Origin: an uncultured Collinsella sp. | GTDB taxonomy: Bacteria > Actinomycetota > Coriobacteriia > Coriobacteriales > Coriobacteriaceae | Direction: 5' to 3' | Assembly (NCBI GenBank): GCA_900767675.1 | Contig: CAAFZX010000044.1 | Span: 1-64,000 of the forward strand | Length of the DNA stretch: 64,000 bases | Shown: in pieces, positions 22,666 through 29,654 of the stretch | Layout of the letters: each line of letters begins with the position of its first letter | Position numbering within the stretch: position 1 is the stretch's first letter | Program-made: the position numbers and the translations under genes | Notes under the pieces: model-generated | Seen by the model: the letters and a program-made list of their open reading frames with translations, nothing else | What the model was told of the DNA's origin: nothing | The model's database searches: none

Positions 22666-22881
22666 CTATGCCGGCAGCCAGGACGTGTCCAGCTGCCCGA
22701 AGTAGACCGACGCGGCGATGATGATCGCGCCGCCGGCGATGGTGGAAATGGCGGTCGCGATCTGCGGGCCGCCCTGCTGCTCCCTGATGGCCAGGCCGAG
22801 CGAGACCGCTCCCCACACGACCAGGAAGCCGCCGAGGAAGGTCACGCAGCCCGACACGAGCTTGATGACGTTTGCGAGCAT
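22666..22881 (-). CDS. Maff2-like small membrane protein
   Basis: A 71-residue protein of two hydrophobic helices (about residues 8-32 and 42-60), MLANVIKLVSGCVTFLGGFLVVWG at the start. The short two-helix layout between VirD4 and PrgI matches the Maff2/VirB2-like family of Gram-positive ICEs. It may form the pilin-like or channel subunit. The ATG at 22881 has AAAGGAG upstream; an earlier in-frame ATG is not used. Confidence 0.75.
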   Translation of the reverse strand: MLANVIKLVSGCVTFLGGFLVVWGAVSLGLAIREQQGGPQIATAISTIAGGAIIIAASVYFGQLDTSWLPA

Positions 22882-22923
22882 GCTGCTCTCCTTTGCTTTC
22901 AGTTGACGATGTTCCTTGCTGCT

Positions 22924-22944
22924 CCTCCCCCGCGGCGGGGGAGG
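22924..22944. terminator. GC-rich hairpin between VirD4 and Maff2-like genes
   Basis: CCTCCCCCGC and GCGGGGGAGG form a 10-bp near loop-less palindrome in the short intergenic gap. It has no T-run; an attenuator or mRNA-stabilising hairpin inside the operon is more likely than a full terminator. Confidence 0.45.
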
Positions 22945-22965
22945 CACGCGCCCTCCGCGGCCCCG

Positions 22966-24783
22966 TCACGATGCGCCGTCCTTCCGCCTGCGGTACTCCG
23001 CGAAGTCGAACGGGCCGCGGCGCGCCGCCTCCTCGAGCAGGCGCGAGCGCGGGTGGCGCTCGAGCCGGTACTTCCGGTCCATGAGCGGCATGCACCCGTT
23101 CACGAGCACGAGCGCGTCCTCGCGCGGCATGCGCGCCACCTCGGCGGGCTGTATGAGGTCGCGCTCGGAGATGCCGCGGTTCACGGTGCGGGTCCAGCCG
23201 GCGCCCCGCGAGTCGCTCTGCGTCTCGCTCGCCACCGTCTGCTTGCCGGCCATCTTGCTGATCTCCTCGTTGGTCTCGTTCGCCTTGCCGCCCAGGTAGA
23301 GCAGCGTGTCGCAGGCGTTCACGATGGTCTCGGCGTTGTTGTCGCCGTAGGTCTCCTTCAGCTGCGAGAGAGACTGGGCGATCATCGAGACGGCGATGTT
23401 CCGGCTGCGGGTGACGGCGATGGTCCGCTCGAAGTCGGGTATGCGCCCGATGTTGGCGAACTCGTCGAAGACGAAGTGCACCGTCGTGGGCAGCGATCCG
23501 CCGTGCGCCTCGAGCGCCTCGGCGCAAAGCGCGCTCACGGCTGTGTCCATGAGCAGGGCGAACAGGAAGTCGAAGGTCGAGTCGGTGTCGCTCATGGACG
23601 CGAAGAGCGCGACCTTGGCGCCCTCGTCGCCCATGTGGGCGAGGCCGAGCTCGTCTTTGGAGGTGAGGTCGCGGACGGCACGGATGGACAGCGGCTTCAG
23701 GCGGACGTTGCAGCTCGAGAGCATCGACTTCATGGTGTCGCCGGCGGCCACGCGGAACTCGCGGTAGCTCGCGAGCGCGAAGTCGTCGGGGGGCGCGGGC
23801 TCGCGGACCTTGACCCACTCCCACGCGCCGTCCTCCTCGGCGAAGCCGCGCAGCGATCCGCCCTCCGCCGAAGCGCCGCCGCGCCTGACGTAGCGCTCGC
23901 CGGTCTCCAGCTCGCGGAACACCATGTCGAGCGGGCTCATGTAGCCCGGGTCGTCGCGGGCGTCGGCGAGCGAGAGCAGCGTGAGCAGCCCGTCGAGGTT
24001 TCGGTCGGCAGGCTCGCAGTGCATGACGAGGTAGGCCGTGAGCGCGGTGTAGACCAGGCGCTCGGCCTTCTCCCAGTAGGGGTCGCCCTTGTGGTCGGCC
24101 TCGCCCTCGGTGTTGGCGACGATGCCGCGGGCGAAGCGGATGACGCCCGCCTCGTCGCGTATGTAGGCTATGGGGTTGAAGCGCATCGAGCGCGTGAAGT
24201 CGATGGTGTCGAACGCGCGGATCTCGTAGCCGAGCTCCGCCAGCGCGCCGCCCATCTCGCGGATGAGCGTGCCCTTCGGGTCGGTCACGAAGAAGCTGGC
24301 GTTGGCCTGCAGGAGGTTCGGCTTGACGTAGTAGCGCGTCTTGCCGGTGCCGGGTCCTCCAACCACGAGCACGTTGTCGTTGGTGTCGGTGGAGAGGTCG
24401 AACCTGCGGCTCACGAGGCGGATGCGCGCGTTGTCGGTGAGGATGATGTTGTTGTCGGGGTCCTTGGCGTCGCCGAAGGGCGCGATGTCTTTAGGCGTGG
24501 CCCACCTGGAGCTACCGTGCTCCTCGCCGTCGCGCCGGGCCCCCTTGGTCCCCAGTGAGCGGGCCCAGGCGATGAGCGCGCCGCACGCGCAGGCGGTCCC
24601 GGCGCACAGGGGAAGCGCCTCCGCGGAGAAGACGCGCCCCGCGCGGAGCGCCGCGGGTATCGCCGCCATGGCGGCCTCCGGGTCGAGGATCGGGTTCGCG
24701 CCCGACGCCGCGATTGCCGCGGCCGCGAAGTCCCCCGCGGCGAACGCCGCCGCGGCCAGCGCGGCCGCCGCCTGCCACCTCAT
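22966..24783 (-). CDS. virD4: VirD4-type coupling protein
   Basis: This 605-residue protein has two N-terminal hydrophobic segments (about residues 1-28 and 58-75) and the TraG/VirD4 ATPase domain. Walker A is at 143-149 (GPGTGKT), then FFVTDPKGTLIRE, and Walker B in VHFVFDEFANIGRIPDFE. The SRNIAVSMIAQSLSQLKETYG segment is also diagnostic. It receives the relaxase-DNA complex and feeds it to the channel. Its start overlaps the PcfB stop by 4 bases, so the two are co-translated. Confidence 0.94.
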   Translation of the reverse strand: MRWQAAAALAAAAFAAGDFAAAAIAASGANPILDPEAAMAAIPAALRAGRVFSAEALPLCAGTACACGALIAWARSLGTKGARRDGEEHGSSRWATPKDIAPFGDAKDPDNNIILTDNARIRLVSRRFDLSTDTNDNVLVVGGPGTGKTRYYVKPNLLQANASFFVTDPKGTLIREMGGALAELGYEIRAFDTIDFTRSMRFNPIAYIRDEAGVIRFARGIVANTEGEADHKGDPYWEKAERLVYTALTAYLVMHCEPADRNLDGLLTLLSLADARDDPGYMSPLDMVFRELETGERYVRRGGASAEGGSLRGFAEEDGAWEWVKVREPAPPDDFALASYREFRVAAGDTMKSMLSSCNVRLKPLSIRAVRDLTSKDELGLAHMGDEGAKVALFASMSDTDSTFDFLFALLMDTAVSALCAEALEAHGGSLPTTVHFVFDEFANIGRIPDFERTIAVTRSRNIAVSMIAQSLSQLKETYGDNNAETIVNACDTLLYLGGKANETNEEISKMAGKQTVASETQSDSRGAGWTRTVNRGISERDLIQPAEVARMPREDALVLVNGCMPLMDRKYRLERHPRSRLLEEAARRGPFDFAEYRRRKDGAS

Positions 24784-25331
24784 CTCTCGGGCCCCTCGAT
24801 CTGGCGCGGGCCGCGGTCCCGGCCGGGGCCCTGGCTGTGGGCCCTCGACGCCTCGCGCGCCCGCTCGGCGCGCTCGGCCAGCCGCTCGGGCGCCTGGCGC
24901 CTCTCGGCTATCTCGGAGAGCCGCTCCCTTGCGCGCTCGGCGGCCTTTCCCGTCTCTTGCTCGAGCTGTCGGAAGGCCTCGTCGACCTCGGGGGCGTCCT
25001 CCACCTTGAAGAGCAGCCAGTCGCGGCCCCCGCCGGGGATGATGTGGTGCTCGACCGACGCGGCGCGCAGCTTGTCGGAGACGACCTCCTTGATCGTCGC
25101 GTACTCGGGAAGCCCCGAGAGCTCCTCGAGGCTGAGCTTCGCGTAGGTCGGCGCGCCGTCGGCCGCGATGGCCTCGGCGCGCCCGCCGGCGATGGTCCCG
25201 CGGATTCCCGCGAGGCGCTCGGAGAGCTCCCTCGCGCTGCGCGCCATTGCCTCGGCGCCGGCCTCCTGGCCGATCCTCAGCATCCAGTCGAGCAGCTTGC
25301 CGCCCGCCTCGTCCCCGTAGTCGCTCGCCAT
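24780..25331 (-). CDS. PcfB-like protein (DUF3801)
   Basis: A 183-residue protein starting at ATG 25331 with GGGAGG 6 bases upstream. The N-terminal GGKLLDWMLRIGQEAGAEAMARSARELSERL helix and the following LSLEELSGLPEYATIKEVVSDKL segment fit DUF3801. The PcfB protein of enterococcal pCF10 belongs to this family; there it acts with the coupling protein and relaxase to recruit DNA. The C-terminal 60 residues are a charged coiled coil. Position directly before virD4 is as in other Gram-positive elements. Confidence 0.8.
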   Translation of the reverse strand: MASDYGDEAGGKLLDWMLRIGQEAGAEAMARSARELSERLAGIRGTIAGGRAEAIAADGAPTYAKLSLEELSGLPEYATIKEVVSDKLRAASVEHHIIPGGGRDWLLFKVEDAPEVDEAFRQLEQETGKAAERARERLSEIAERRQAPERLAERAERAREASRAHSQGPGRDRGPRQIEGPER

Positions 25332-25361
25332 CCCGCGCCTCCCTTCCAGTCGAGATGAAAA

Positions 25362-25379
25362 GGGGCGCCTTCGCGCCCC
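25362..25379 (-). terminator. Intrinsic terminator
   Basis: Read on the minus strand, GGGGCGC-GAAG-GCGCCCC is followed by TTTT. It lies just past the stop of the 25388-25921 gene and separates it from the pcfB-virD4 operon. Confidence 0.7.
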
Positions 25380-25387
25380 GGTCGTCC

Positions 25388-25921
25388 CTATTCGGCCCCG
25401 ACGGCCCTCTCGCGCGCCATTGGGGCGCGGGCTTCCTGCCCGGCGTGCGCGCGGCTCGCCTCGCGGGCGGACGCGGCGCGCTGCGCCAGCGGCTCGGGAG
25501 CCTTCTCGTGCAGATGGGCCCACTCGCCGCTGCGGCACTGCTCCGGCGTCGCCTCGCACATGTCGCGCATGGCGCGCTCGAACCGCTCGGGCTCCTGGGC
25601 GATGGCGCCGAAGCTCCAGCTCTCGAAGCCGGTCCACGCGTCGCCGTCGCGCTTGAGCGTCCACCACTCGTCGCCGCCGTTCACCTGCTGGATGAACGCG
25701 AGGTCGCGGTAGCAGAACCCCTGGCGTATGGCCCAGTTGCCCGAGCCGAGCGCCTCGCGGAGCCTGTCGACGCTGTCCGTGCGGGAGAACTCGTAGGGGT
25801 ACTCCTCGAGGAACGGGTCGTCCTGCCAGTCGAAGCCGCCGACCTTGAGCCAGCCGTTCTCCTGGCACTTCTCCACGAGCCCGTCGTGCTCGCGGCCGGT
25901 TATCCTCTCGAAGCCGTCCAT
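25388..25921 (-). CDS. Uncharacterised ICE protein
   Basis: A 177-residue protein from ATG 25921. The first 120 residues look like a compact domain rich in aromatic residues (EEYPYEFSRT, then SGNWAIRQGFCYRDLAFIQQ, GGDEWWTLKRDG, TGFESWSFGAI). The end is an Ala/Glu/Arg helix like those of other ICE proteins here. I do not recognise a named family. It has its own terminator, so it probably forms a single-gene unit between the replication module and the transfer operon. Confidence 0.65.
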   Translation of the reverse strand: MDGFERITGREHDGLVEKCQENGWLKVGGFDWQDDPFLEEYPYEFSRTDSVDRLREALGSGNWAIRQGFCYRDLAFIQQVNGGDEWWTLKRDGDAWTGFESWSFGAIAQEPERFERAMRDMCEATPEQCRSGEWAHLHEKAPEPLAQRAASAREASRAHAGQEARAPMARERAVGAE

Positions 25922-26071
25922 GGGCCCTCCGCCTTTCGTTTGTTGCTTGGCGGGCGGCGTCCTCGCGATGGGGGCACGGTGCGAGTCGGAGCAGGCGTGC
26001 GTGCTGGCGCGTCGGCGCCGCCCAAGACGTGTATAGCGATTTCGATTGCGGCGGCGACCGGGGCCGCCCGC

Positions 26072-26115
26072 GATGGGTCGAGCTGGGTCGAGCCGTCCGC
26101 GCCTCCACGGGAAGC
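26072..26115. repeat. Repeat module C (GATGGGTCGAGCTGG)
   Basis: GATGGGTCGAGCTGGGTCGAGCC lies in the 200-base gap between the DnaC-like gene and the next gene. It matches the first part of module A at 28113-28260 and, more loosely, module B at 29336-29450. GGGTCGAG itself is repeated inside. Nothing else was seen in this gap. Confidence 0.55.
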
Positions 26116-26122
26116 GCACAAG

Positions 26123-26911
26123 CTAGCCGAGCCGGCGCCTGTCCCTTCCGCCCAGGTAGACGGGCCTGCAGGTCTGGGAGATCCTGCTCGCGATCGCCTC
26201 TGCCGTTACGCGCTCGCCGCGCCTCGCGAGCCTGTCCGCCAGCGCGCCCGGCGCGTAGTTCGACGTGACGATGGTCGGGCGCATGTCCTCGTAGCGCGCG
26301 TCGAGCACGCTGAACACGGTGCCGACGGACCATTCCGTCGCGTCCTCCTTGCCGAGGTCGTCGAGCACGAGGACGTCGCACTTGGCGTACCGCGCGACGG
26401 CGGCCTCGGTGCCGCCCTCGTCGAACGTGGCCTTCACGCGCTCGAGCATGCCCTTGGCCGTCGTGAAGGCGACGTCGTAGCCGGCCTCGGCGAACAGCCT
26501 GGCCATGGCGGAGGCGGCGTGCGTCTTGCCGGCGCCGACGCCCCCGTGTATGTAGAGCCCGGCGCCCCCGTTGCCCGCGAACGAGGCGATGTACTCGGCG
26601 AACTCGGGGCGGTCGGCCTCGGCGGCCCGGTAGCGCCTGGGGATGCCCGCGCGCGAGAGCGCCTTCTCCCGGCGGGCGGCCTCCTCCTTGGCGGCGAGGG
26701 CCGCGCGCCTTCGCGCCTCGGCCTCCCGCTCGCGAGCCGCGCCCTCGCACGGGCAGGGGGCGGCGGAGATCCAGGCGACCCTGCCCGCCAGCGCCGCGCC
26801 GAGCGGATCGAGGGCGGCGCCGCAGTGCGGGCACGCCCTCGGCTCCGGCTCGTCGAAGGAGAGCCCGGCCGCCCGGGCCTGCTCCAGGGTGATGAGTCCC
26901 GCTCGGTCCAT
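26123..26911 (-). CDS. DnaC/IstB-like ATPase (replication helicase loader)
   Basis: A 262-residue protein. An N-terminal zinc-finger-like region has CPHC at 27-30 and a CPC pair at 53-55. It is followed by a charged helix and a AAA+ domain: Walker A at 123-130 (GGVGAGKT), Walker B VLVLDDLGKEDATEW, and TIVTSNYAPG as sensor 1. This is the DnaC/DnaI plan, a loader of the replicative helicase. It follows the initiator-like gene closely, a common plasmid arrangement. The start at 26911 removes 20 upstream residues that overlap the previous gene. Confidence 0.85.
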   Translation of the reverse strand: MDRAGLITLEQARAAGLSFDEPEPRACPHCGAALDPLGAALAGRVAWISAAPCPCEGAAREREAEARRRAALAAKEEAARREKALSRAGIPRRYRAAEADRPEFAEYIASFAGNGGAGLYIHGGVGAGKTHAASAMARLFAEAGYDVAFTTAKGMLERVKATFDEGGTEAAVARYAKCDVLVLDDLGKEDATEWSVGTVFSVLDARYEDMRPTIVTSNYAPGALADRLARRGERVTAEAIASRISQTCRPVYLGGRDRRRLG

Positions 26912-26925
26912 CGGGCGCCCCTTCC

Positions 26926-27441
26926 TTATCTTCTGAAGTCCTTGTTGTCCCTTTTGCTTATTGGGTGGCAAATCGTCAGGGGTTTCCCTGTCATCTCGTC
27001 AGGGGTTCGGGCTGAGAACCCTGACGGTTCGTCACCCTTGTTCGCGGCGAACCCTGTCATTTCGTCACCCTTTCGCGCCGGGAACCCTGACGAACCGTCA
27101 GGGGTTGCCAGCGCTCCGGGCGGCAGCCTCTCGCGCACGATGCGGTACCGCTTGGTGGCGTGCCCGCGTGCCGGGGCGTGCACGCCGCACTCCTCGATGA
27201 GGCCCCGGTCGAGCAGGTCGCGGATGGCGCGGTGGACGCTGCGCTCCTGCACGTTGAGGAAGCGGGCCAGGCCGCCCTTGCTCTCGAAGTAGCCGCACCC
27301 GGCGTCGCAGAAGCCGAAGATGCGCGCGTAGACGAGCAGGGGAAGGCCGGAGAGGCCCAGGTCCGCCATCATGAAGTGCCGTACCGTCGTGAACTCGCGC
27401 GGGGAGGGGCCGTCGCGCCCCTTCGGGCCTGTGGCCGCCAT
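26926..27441 (-). CDS. Replication-initiator-like winged-helix protein
   Basis: A 171-residue protein. Residues 15-105 form a winged-helix domain of the type seen at the N terminus of plasmid initiators and phage O-like proteins (FTTVRHFMMADLGLSGLPLLVYARIFGF, then LARFLNVQERSVHRAIRDLLDRGLIEE). Residues about 113-156 are four 11-residue repeats of the type GDEMTGFAANK, encoded by DNA repeats (see 26986-27104). Its neighbour is the DnaC-like loader. In RepA_N and related initiators the origin lies inside the rep gene, so the repeats may be iterons. The assignment as initiator is inferred. Confidence 0.65.
   Translation of the reverse strand: MAATGPKGRDGPSPREFTTVRHFMMADLGLSGLPLLVYARIFGFCDAGCGYFESKGGLARFLNVQERSVHRAIRDLLDRGLIEECGVHAPARGHATKRYRIVRERLPPGALATPDGSSGFPARKGDEMTGFAANKGDEPSGFSARTPDEMTGKPLTICHPISKRDNKDFRR
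26986..27104. repeat. Four 33-bp-spaced iteron-like repeats inside the initiator-like gene
   Basis: CCCTGWCRNNYCGTCA units start at 26986, 27019, 27052 and 27085, exactly 33 bases apart. The last is a palindrome, CCCTGACG-AAC-CGTCAGGG, and the first also ends in CAGGGG. A half site AATCGTCAGGGG lies just left, at 26971-26982. The spacing is three helical turns and also eleven codons, so the array could serve as an origin, an autoregulatory site, or only encode a peptide repeat. Confidence 0.8.
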
Positions 27442-27446
27442 CGGCG

Positions 27447-27695
27447 CTAGCCCCTTCTGGGCGAGCCGACGACGCTGTTGCGCTCGACCCATGCGACGAG
27501 CTCGTCGTGCAGCACGATGCCGTCGCGAGTCTTGCCGCCGATGTAGCGGATCGGGAACGGGTCGTCGGGGTCCTTGGCGAGCCGGTACATGGCGTCGCGG
27601 CTGATGCGCAGCATCGCGCACGCCTCGTCGGCGCCGAATATCGCGTTGGTCGATGCGATGAGCCTCACCTGGCTCCTGCTAATGCTCTTGGTCAT
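27447..27695 (-). CDS. Helix-turn-helix protein (excisionase/HTH_17 type)
   Basis: An 82-residue protein with NAIFGADEACAMLRISRDAMYRLAKDPDDPFPIRYIGGKT, the MerR/Xis-like HTH_17 layout in which the wing contacts DNA. It is 5 bases upstream of the initiator-like gene in the same direction. It could regulate the replication module or serve as a second directionality factor. The start may lie a few codons later. Confidence 0.7.
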   Translation of the reverse strand: MTKSISRSQVRLIASTNAIFGADEACAMLRISRDAMYRLAKDPDDPFPIRYIGGKTRDGIVLHDELVAWVERNSVVGSPRRG

Positions 27696-27773
27696 GGTCG
27701 TCCTCGAGCTCCTTTCGTCTCGAGGCTCCCTCGCGTGCCCGGCCGCGGGCGGCTCCCGGGGCGGTCGCCGCCG

Positions 27774-27992
27774 TCATTTCCTGCCGCTCCTCGATTCGAT
27801 GTAGGCGTCCACGGACGCCCTCGAAACCAGGAGCTTCCTTCCGAGCCTGTACGAGTCGATCTCTCCCGACCAGATGAGGTCGTATGCCTTGTTTCGGCTC
27901 GCCCTCATGTACTCTTGCATCTCGATTACCGTCATCCATTCGTCGCGATCTTGGCTTCCCTCGGGCGCGGCGCATTCGGCTGTGTGTGCCAT
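27774..27992 (-). CDS. Helix-turn-helix protein (excisionase/HTH_17 type)
   Basis: A 72-residue protein from ATG 27992 with GGAGG 4 bases before it. EWMTVIEMQEYMRASRNKAYDLIWSGEIDSYRLGRKLLVSR is the classic excisionase/HTH_17 signature (DNA-recognition helix then a short wing). It heads the minus-strand replication module. Two such proteins in a row, plus the one beside the integrase, make three potential directionality or regulatory factors in this ICE. Confidence 0.75.
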   Translation of the reverse strand: MAHTAECAAPEGSQDRDEWMTVIEMQEYMRASRNKAYDLIWSGEIDSYRLGRKLLVSRASVDAYIESRSGRK

Positions 27993-28112
27993 GGTTCCTC
28001 CAATCTTCCCGTGCGGCACCGCGCGAGCACACCGCACGGCACCGTGTCCCTTTTCGTCTGCGCGACGATTGAACCGCCTGATGTCGATTGGTGAGCACGG
28101 CGGGAGCGGAGA

Positions 28113-28260
28113 CGGGTCGAGATGGGTCGAGCTGGTCGTGCCTTCACGAAACGGCCATGAGCCGCGTGCCTTAGCCCGCAGCTATGTCCCTGAAAAGTAA
28201 AAGGCGCCCATGCGGGCGCCTGCCTAGTAGCTGGAGTTGTTCGGTTGTGGTCGGAATGCT
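28113..28260. repeat. Repeat module A, partner of module B
   Basis: The segment GGGTCGAGATGGGTCGAGCTGG, a TCACGAAACGGCCATGA part, TCCCTGAAAAGTAAAAGGCGCCC and a final GTTGTTCGGTTG align in order with 29336-29450. Module A carries about 25 extra bases in the middle. The pair brackets the yjdF gene and its flanks. Such repeats could be scars of successive integrations or regulatory modules that travel with a terminator. Confidence 0.55.
28203..28220 (-). terminator. Intrinsic terminator within module A
   Basis: On the minus strand GGCGCCC-GCAT-GGGCGCC is followed by TTTTACTTTT. It would stop leftward transcription arriving from the yjdF side before it reaches the replication module. Confidence 0.8.
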
Positions 28261-28730
28261 CGTCTTCCGCGGTGCTGTCGTCCGGGGTCCGGCATCTGTC
28301 GTTCGCCTCTTCTGTCGTGTTTGATGTTGCGTGTTATGCGAGCGACCTTGCGCGGGCCTGCTGGCCCGTTGCCCCAGGTGCACCCGGATAAATGGTACCC
28401 ATCCGTTGGAACATGGACATCGCGGGAGGGCTGTTTGGGCAAGCTAGGATGGATGAGCGGCGGGGTTCTAAATGCAATAATTCGAGCTAAAGGGCCTTGT
28501 ACTCTCTTTTGTAAAACGCGAGGGTGCAATAAACTCGACGATCCCCCTGAACCTTTTCTGAACGAATCAGCTCTTAGGCGGTATGACGCGACACGCATCG
28601 GTAGTGCTCGGACTGGGTTAGTCATCGAGTGGGTATAGAACATACGTTCTGTATAACGTTATAGCACCAGGTGGCAGGCGTAGTTTCAATCGAAGCTACG
28701 CCTGCTGCTATATATGGGTTGATGGTGGTA
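28221..28730. other. Non-coding stretch with a LexA-type site and a hairpin
   Basis: No open frame here has a ribosome binding site or family features. GAAC-ATAC-GTTC at 28638-28649 is an exact match to the GAACN4GTTC SOS box of Gram-positive bacteria, yet no gene starts nearby on either strand. A 14-bp hairpin at 28674-28705 follows. Confidence 0.5.
28674..28705. terminator. Hairpin downstream of yjdF
   Basis: GCAGGCGTAG-T-TTC pairs with GAA-G-CTACGCCTGC across an AATC loop (one mismatch). It lies 25 bases past the yjdF stop on the minus strand. There is no U-run, so termination strength is uncertain. Confidence 0.55.
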
Positions 28731-29150
28731 TCAATGACCGCGATGCTTCTGTTTGCGCTTCAGTTTTCGCTGCTCGAAGCGCGCCTCCGCCTCATCCGCG
28801 CGACGCTGGCTTCTTGCTTGAGCCGATTTCCGCTTCATCGTCTCCCGCTGATTCGCGAGCGCCTGCTGCGCCTTGGTGCTCATCGCCGGCTGCTTGAGGG
28901 CTTTCGCCGCCTCGCGGGCGCGTCGCTTGGGGTTCTTCGCGGGCTTGCTCGCCTCGGCCGGACCGTGGCAGAAGAACGAGAGCTTCGCCCATTTGCTGAC
29001 AACGAATCGCAGGATCTCCTCATTGGACGGTTCTGCGCCGAAGACGATGCGGGCGGCGCCGTATCTGCCGTCCTCGACGTGCTCCGCCAGCCCGACCCAG
29101 AATTGGCCGTCGTGATATACGGTCAGGGTGGACGACACGCTGATCTGCAT
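28731..29150 (-). CDS. yjdF: YjdF-family protein (DUF2992)
   Basis: A 139-residue protein starting at ATG 29150 with AAGGAGG upstream. Residues 1-55 hold the family core (LTVYHDGQFWVGLAEHVEDG, then AARIVFGAEPSNEEILRFV), and the rest is a Lys/Arg/Ala-rich tail typical of YjdF (KRRAREAAKALKQPAMSTKAQQAL). The biochemical function is unknown. In Firmicutes the gene is often preceded by the yjdF riboswitch, which senses azaaromatic compounds. Here too a long leader precedes the gene. An in-frame ATG further upstream is rejected because it would consume the leader and lacks a ribosome binding site. Confidence 0.87.
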   Translation of the reverse strand: MQISVSSTLTVYHDGQFWVGLAEHVEDGRYGAARIVFGAEPSNEEILRFVVSKWAKLSFFCHGPAEASKPAKNPKRRAREAAKALKQPAMSTKAQQALANQRETMKRKSAQARSQRRADEAEARFEQRKLKRKQKHRGH

Positions 29151-29283
29151 GGCTGGTTCCTCCTTTATGTAGATGACCATGCAGAGAAGGGACAACCAAG
29201 GAGGCAGGTTACTGATGCGGACTCCCGCACGCCCACGACTACCCGACGGGGACTGTGTTTTCATCTCTGGTGCCCGCATTGTA
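29151..29283 (-). promoter_or_regulatory. Promoter and ~120-nt leader of yjdF, possible riboswitch
   Basis: On the minus strand TACAAT (plus coordinates 29278-29283) with TCAACA 18 bases upstream forms a plausible promoter. Transcription would start near 29270, leaving about 120 untranslated bases. The leader can fold: TGCGG-GAGT-CCGCA is one clear hairpin, and AACC/GGTT flank a CTGCCTCCTT loop further on. The length and the gene identity fit a yjdF-type riboswitch, but I could not match its consensus base by base. Confidence 0.45.
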
Positions 29284-29335
29284 GCACGCGCGGATTCACG
29301 ATGTTGATTGCCGGCGCCTAGACGGAGATGAAGGC

Positions 29336-29450
29336 GGTTCGATCTAGGTCAAGCCGGTCGCTCGTTCATGAAGCGGCCGATTCCCTGAAAATAAAAGGCG
29401 CCCACGAGGACACCTACAGGCTATCTTCGAACTACTTGGTTGGGGCAGAC
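29336..29450. repeat. Repeat module B, partner of module A
   Basis: Contains GGTCAAGCCGGTCG, TTCATGAAGCGGCC, TCCCTGAAAATAAAAGGCGCCC and ACTTGGTTGGGG in the same order as module A at 28113-28260. Its terminator (29397-29414, minus strand GGTGTCC-TCGT-GGGCGCC then TTTT) differs from that of module A mainly by G-U pairs that keep the stem. Confidence 0.55.
29397..29414 (-). terminator. Terminator after the small-RNA pair
   Basis: On the minus strand GGTGTCC-TCGT-GGGCGCC forms a 7-bp stem with two G-U pairs, followed by TTTTATTTT. It lies about 40 bases beyond small-RNA unit B and would catch read-through from the HEPN gene. Confidence 0.65.
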
Positions 29451-29455
29451 GGAGG

Positions 29456-29515
29456 AAAAAAATAGGGCAGAATCGCTCTCACGATCCCGCCCCGCAAACC
29501 CGAGGGTTTCTAACT
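29456..29515 (-). ncRNA. Small-RNA-like unit B downstream of the HEPN gene
   Basis: About 60 nt on the minus strand. A promoter-like pair ATGACA (29544-29549) and AATAAT (29522-29527) with a 16-base spacer would start it near 29515. It then folds as hairpin AAACCC-TC-GGGTTT followed by the 11-bp stem GGGCGGGATCG/CGATTCTGCCC with a TGAGAG loop, and ends TATTTTTTT. The same architecture recurs in unit A with compensatory changes, which argues for a selected RNA structure rather than a chance terminator. Confidence 0.6.
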
Positions 29516-29588
29516 GGCTCCATTATTCCGGGCTTCTCAGTTCTGTCATTGACCCAGGTATCATCCGTCTCCTATAGCGAGTGAATAT

Positions 29589-29650
29589 AAAAATAGGGCA
29601 GAGTCGCTTGCGCAAGTCCGCCCCTAAAACCGTGAAGGTTTTGCTATCTG
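29589..29650 (-). ncRNA. Small-RNA-like unit A overlapping the HEPN stop codon
   Basis: About 62 nt on the minus strand. TTGACA (29679-29684) and TAGAAT (29657-29662), 16 bases apart, lie within the last codons of the HEPN gene and would start it near 29650. The RNA forms AAAACC-TTCAC-GGTTTT, then GGGCGGACTTG/CGACTCTGCCC around a CGCAAG loop, then TATTTTTAT. It could also be merely the terminator of the HEPN mRNA, but the near-consensus promoter and the copy downstream favour a separate RNA. Confidence 0.6.
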
Positions 29651-29654
29651 CAGG

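Noticed and set aside
28224..28643. 139-codon minus-strand frame left of yjdF
   Set aside because: Starts inside the LexA-type box, has no ribosome binding site and no recognisable features.
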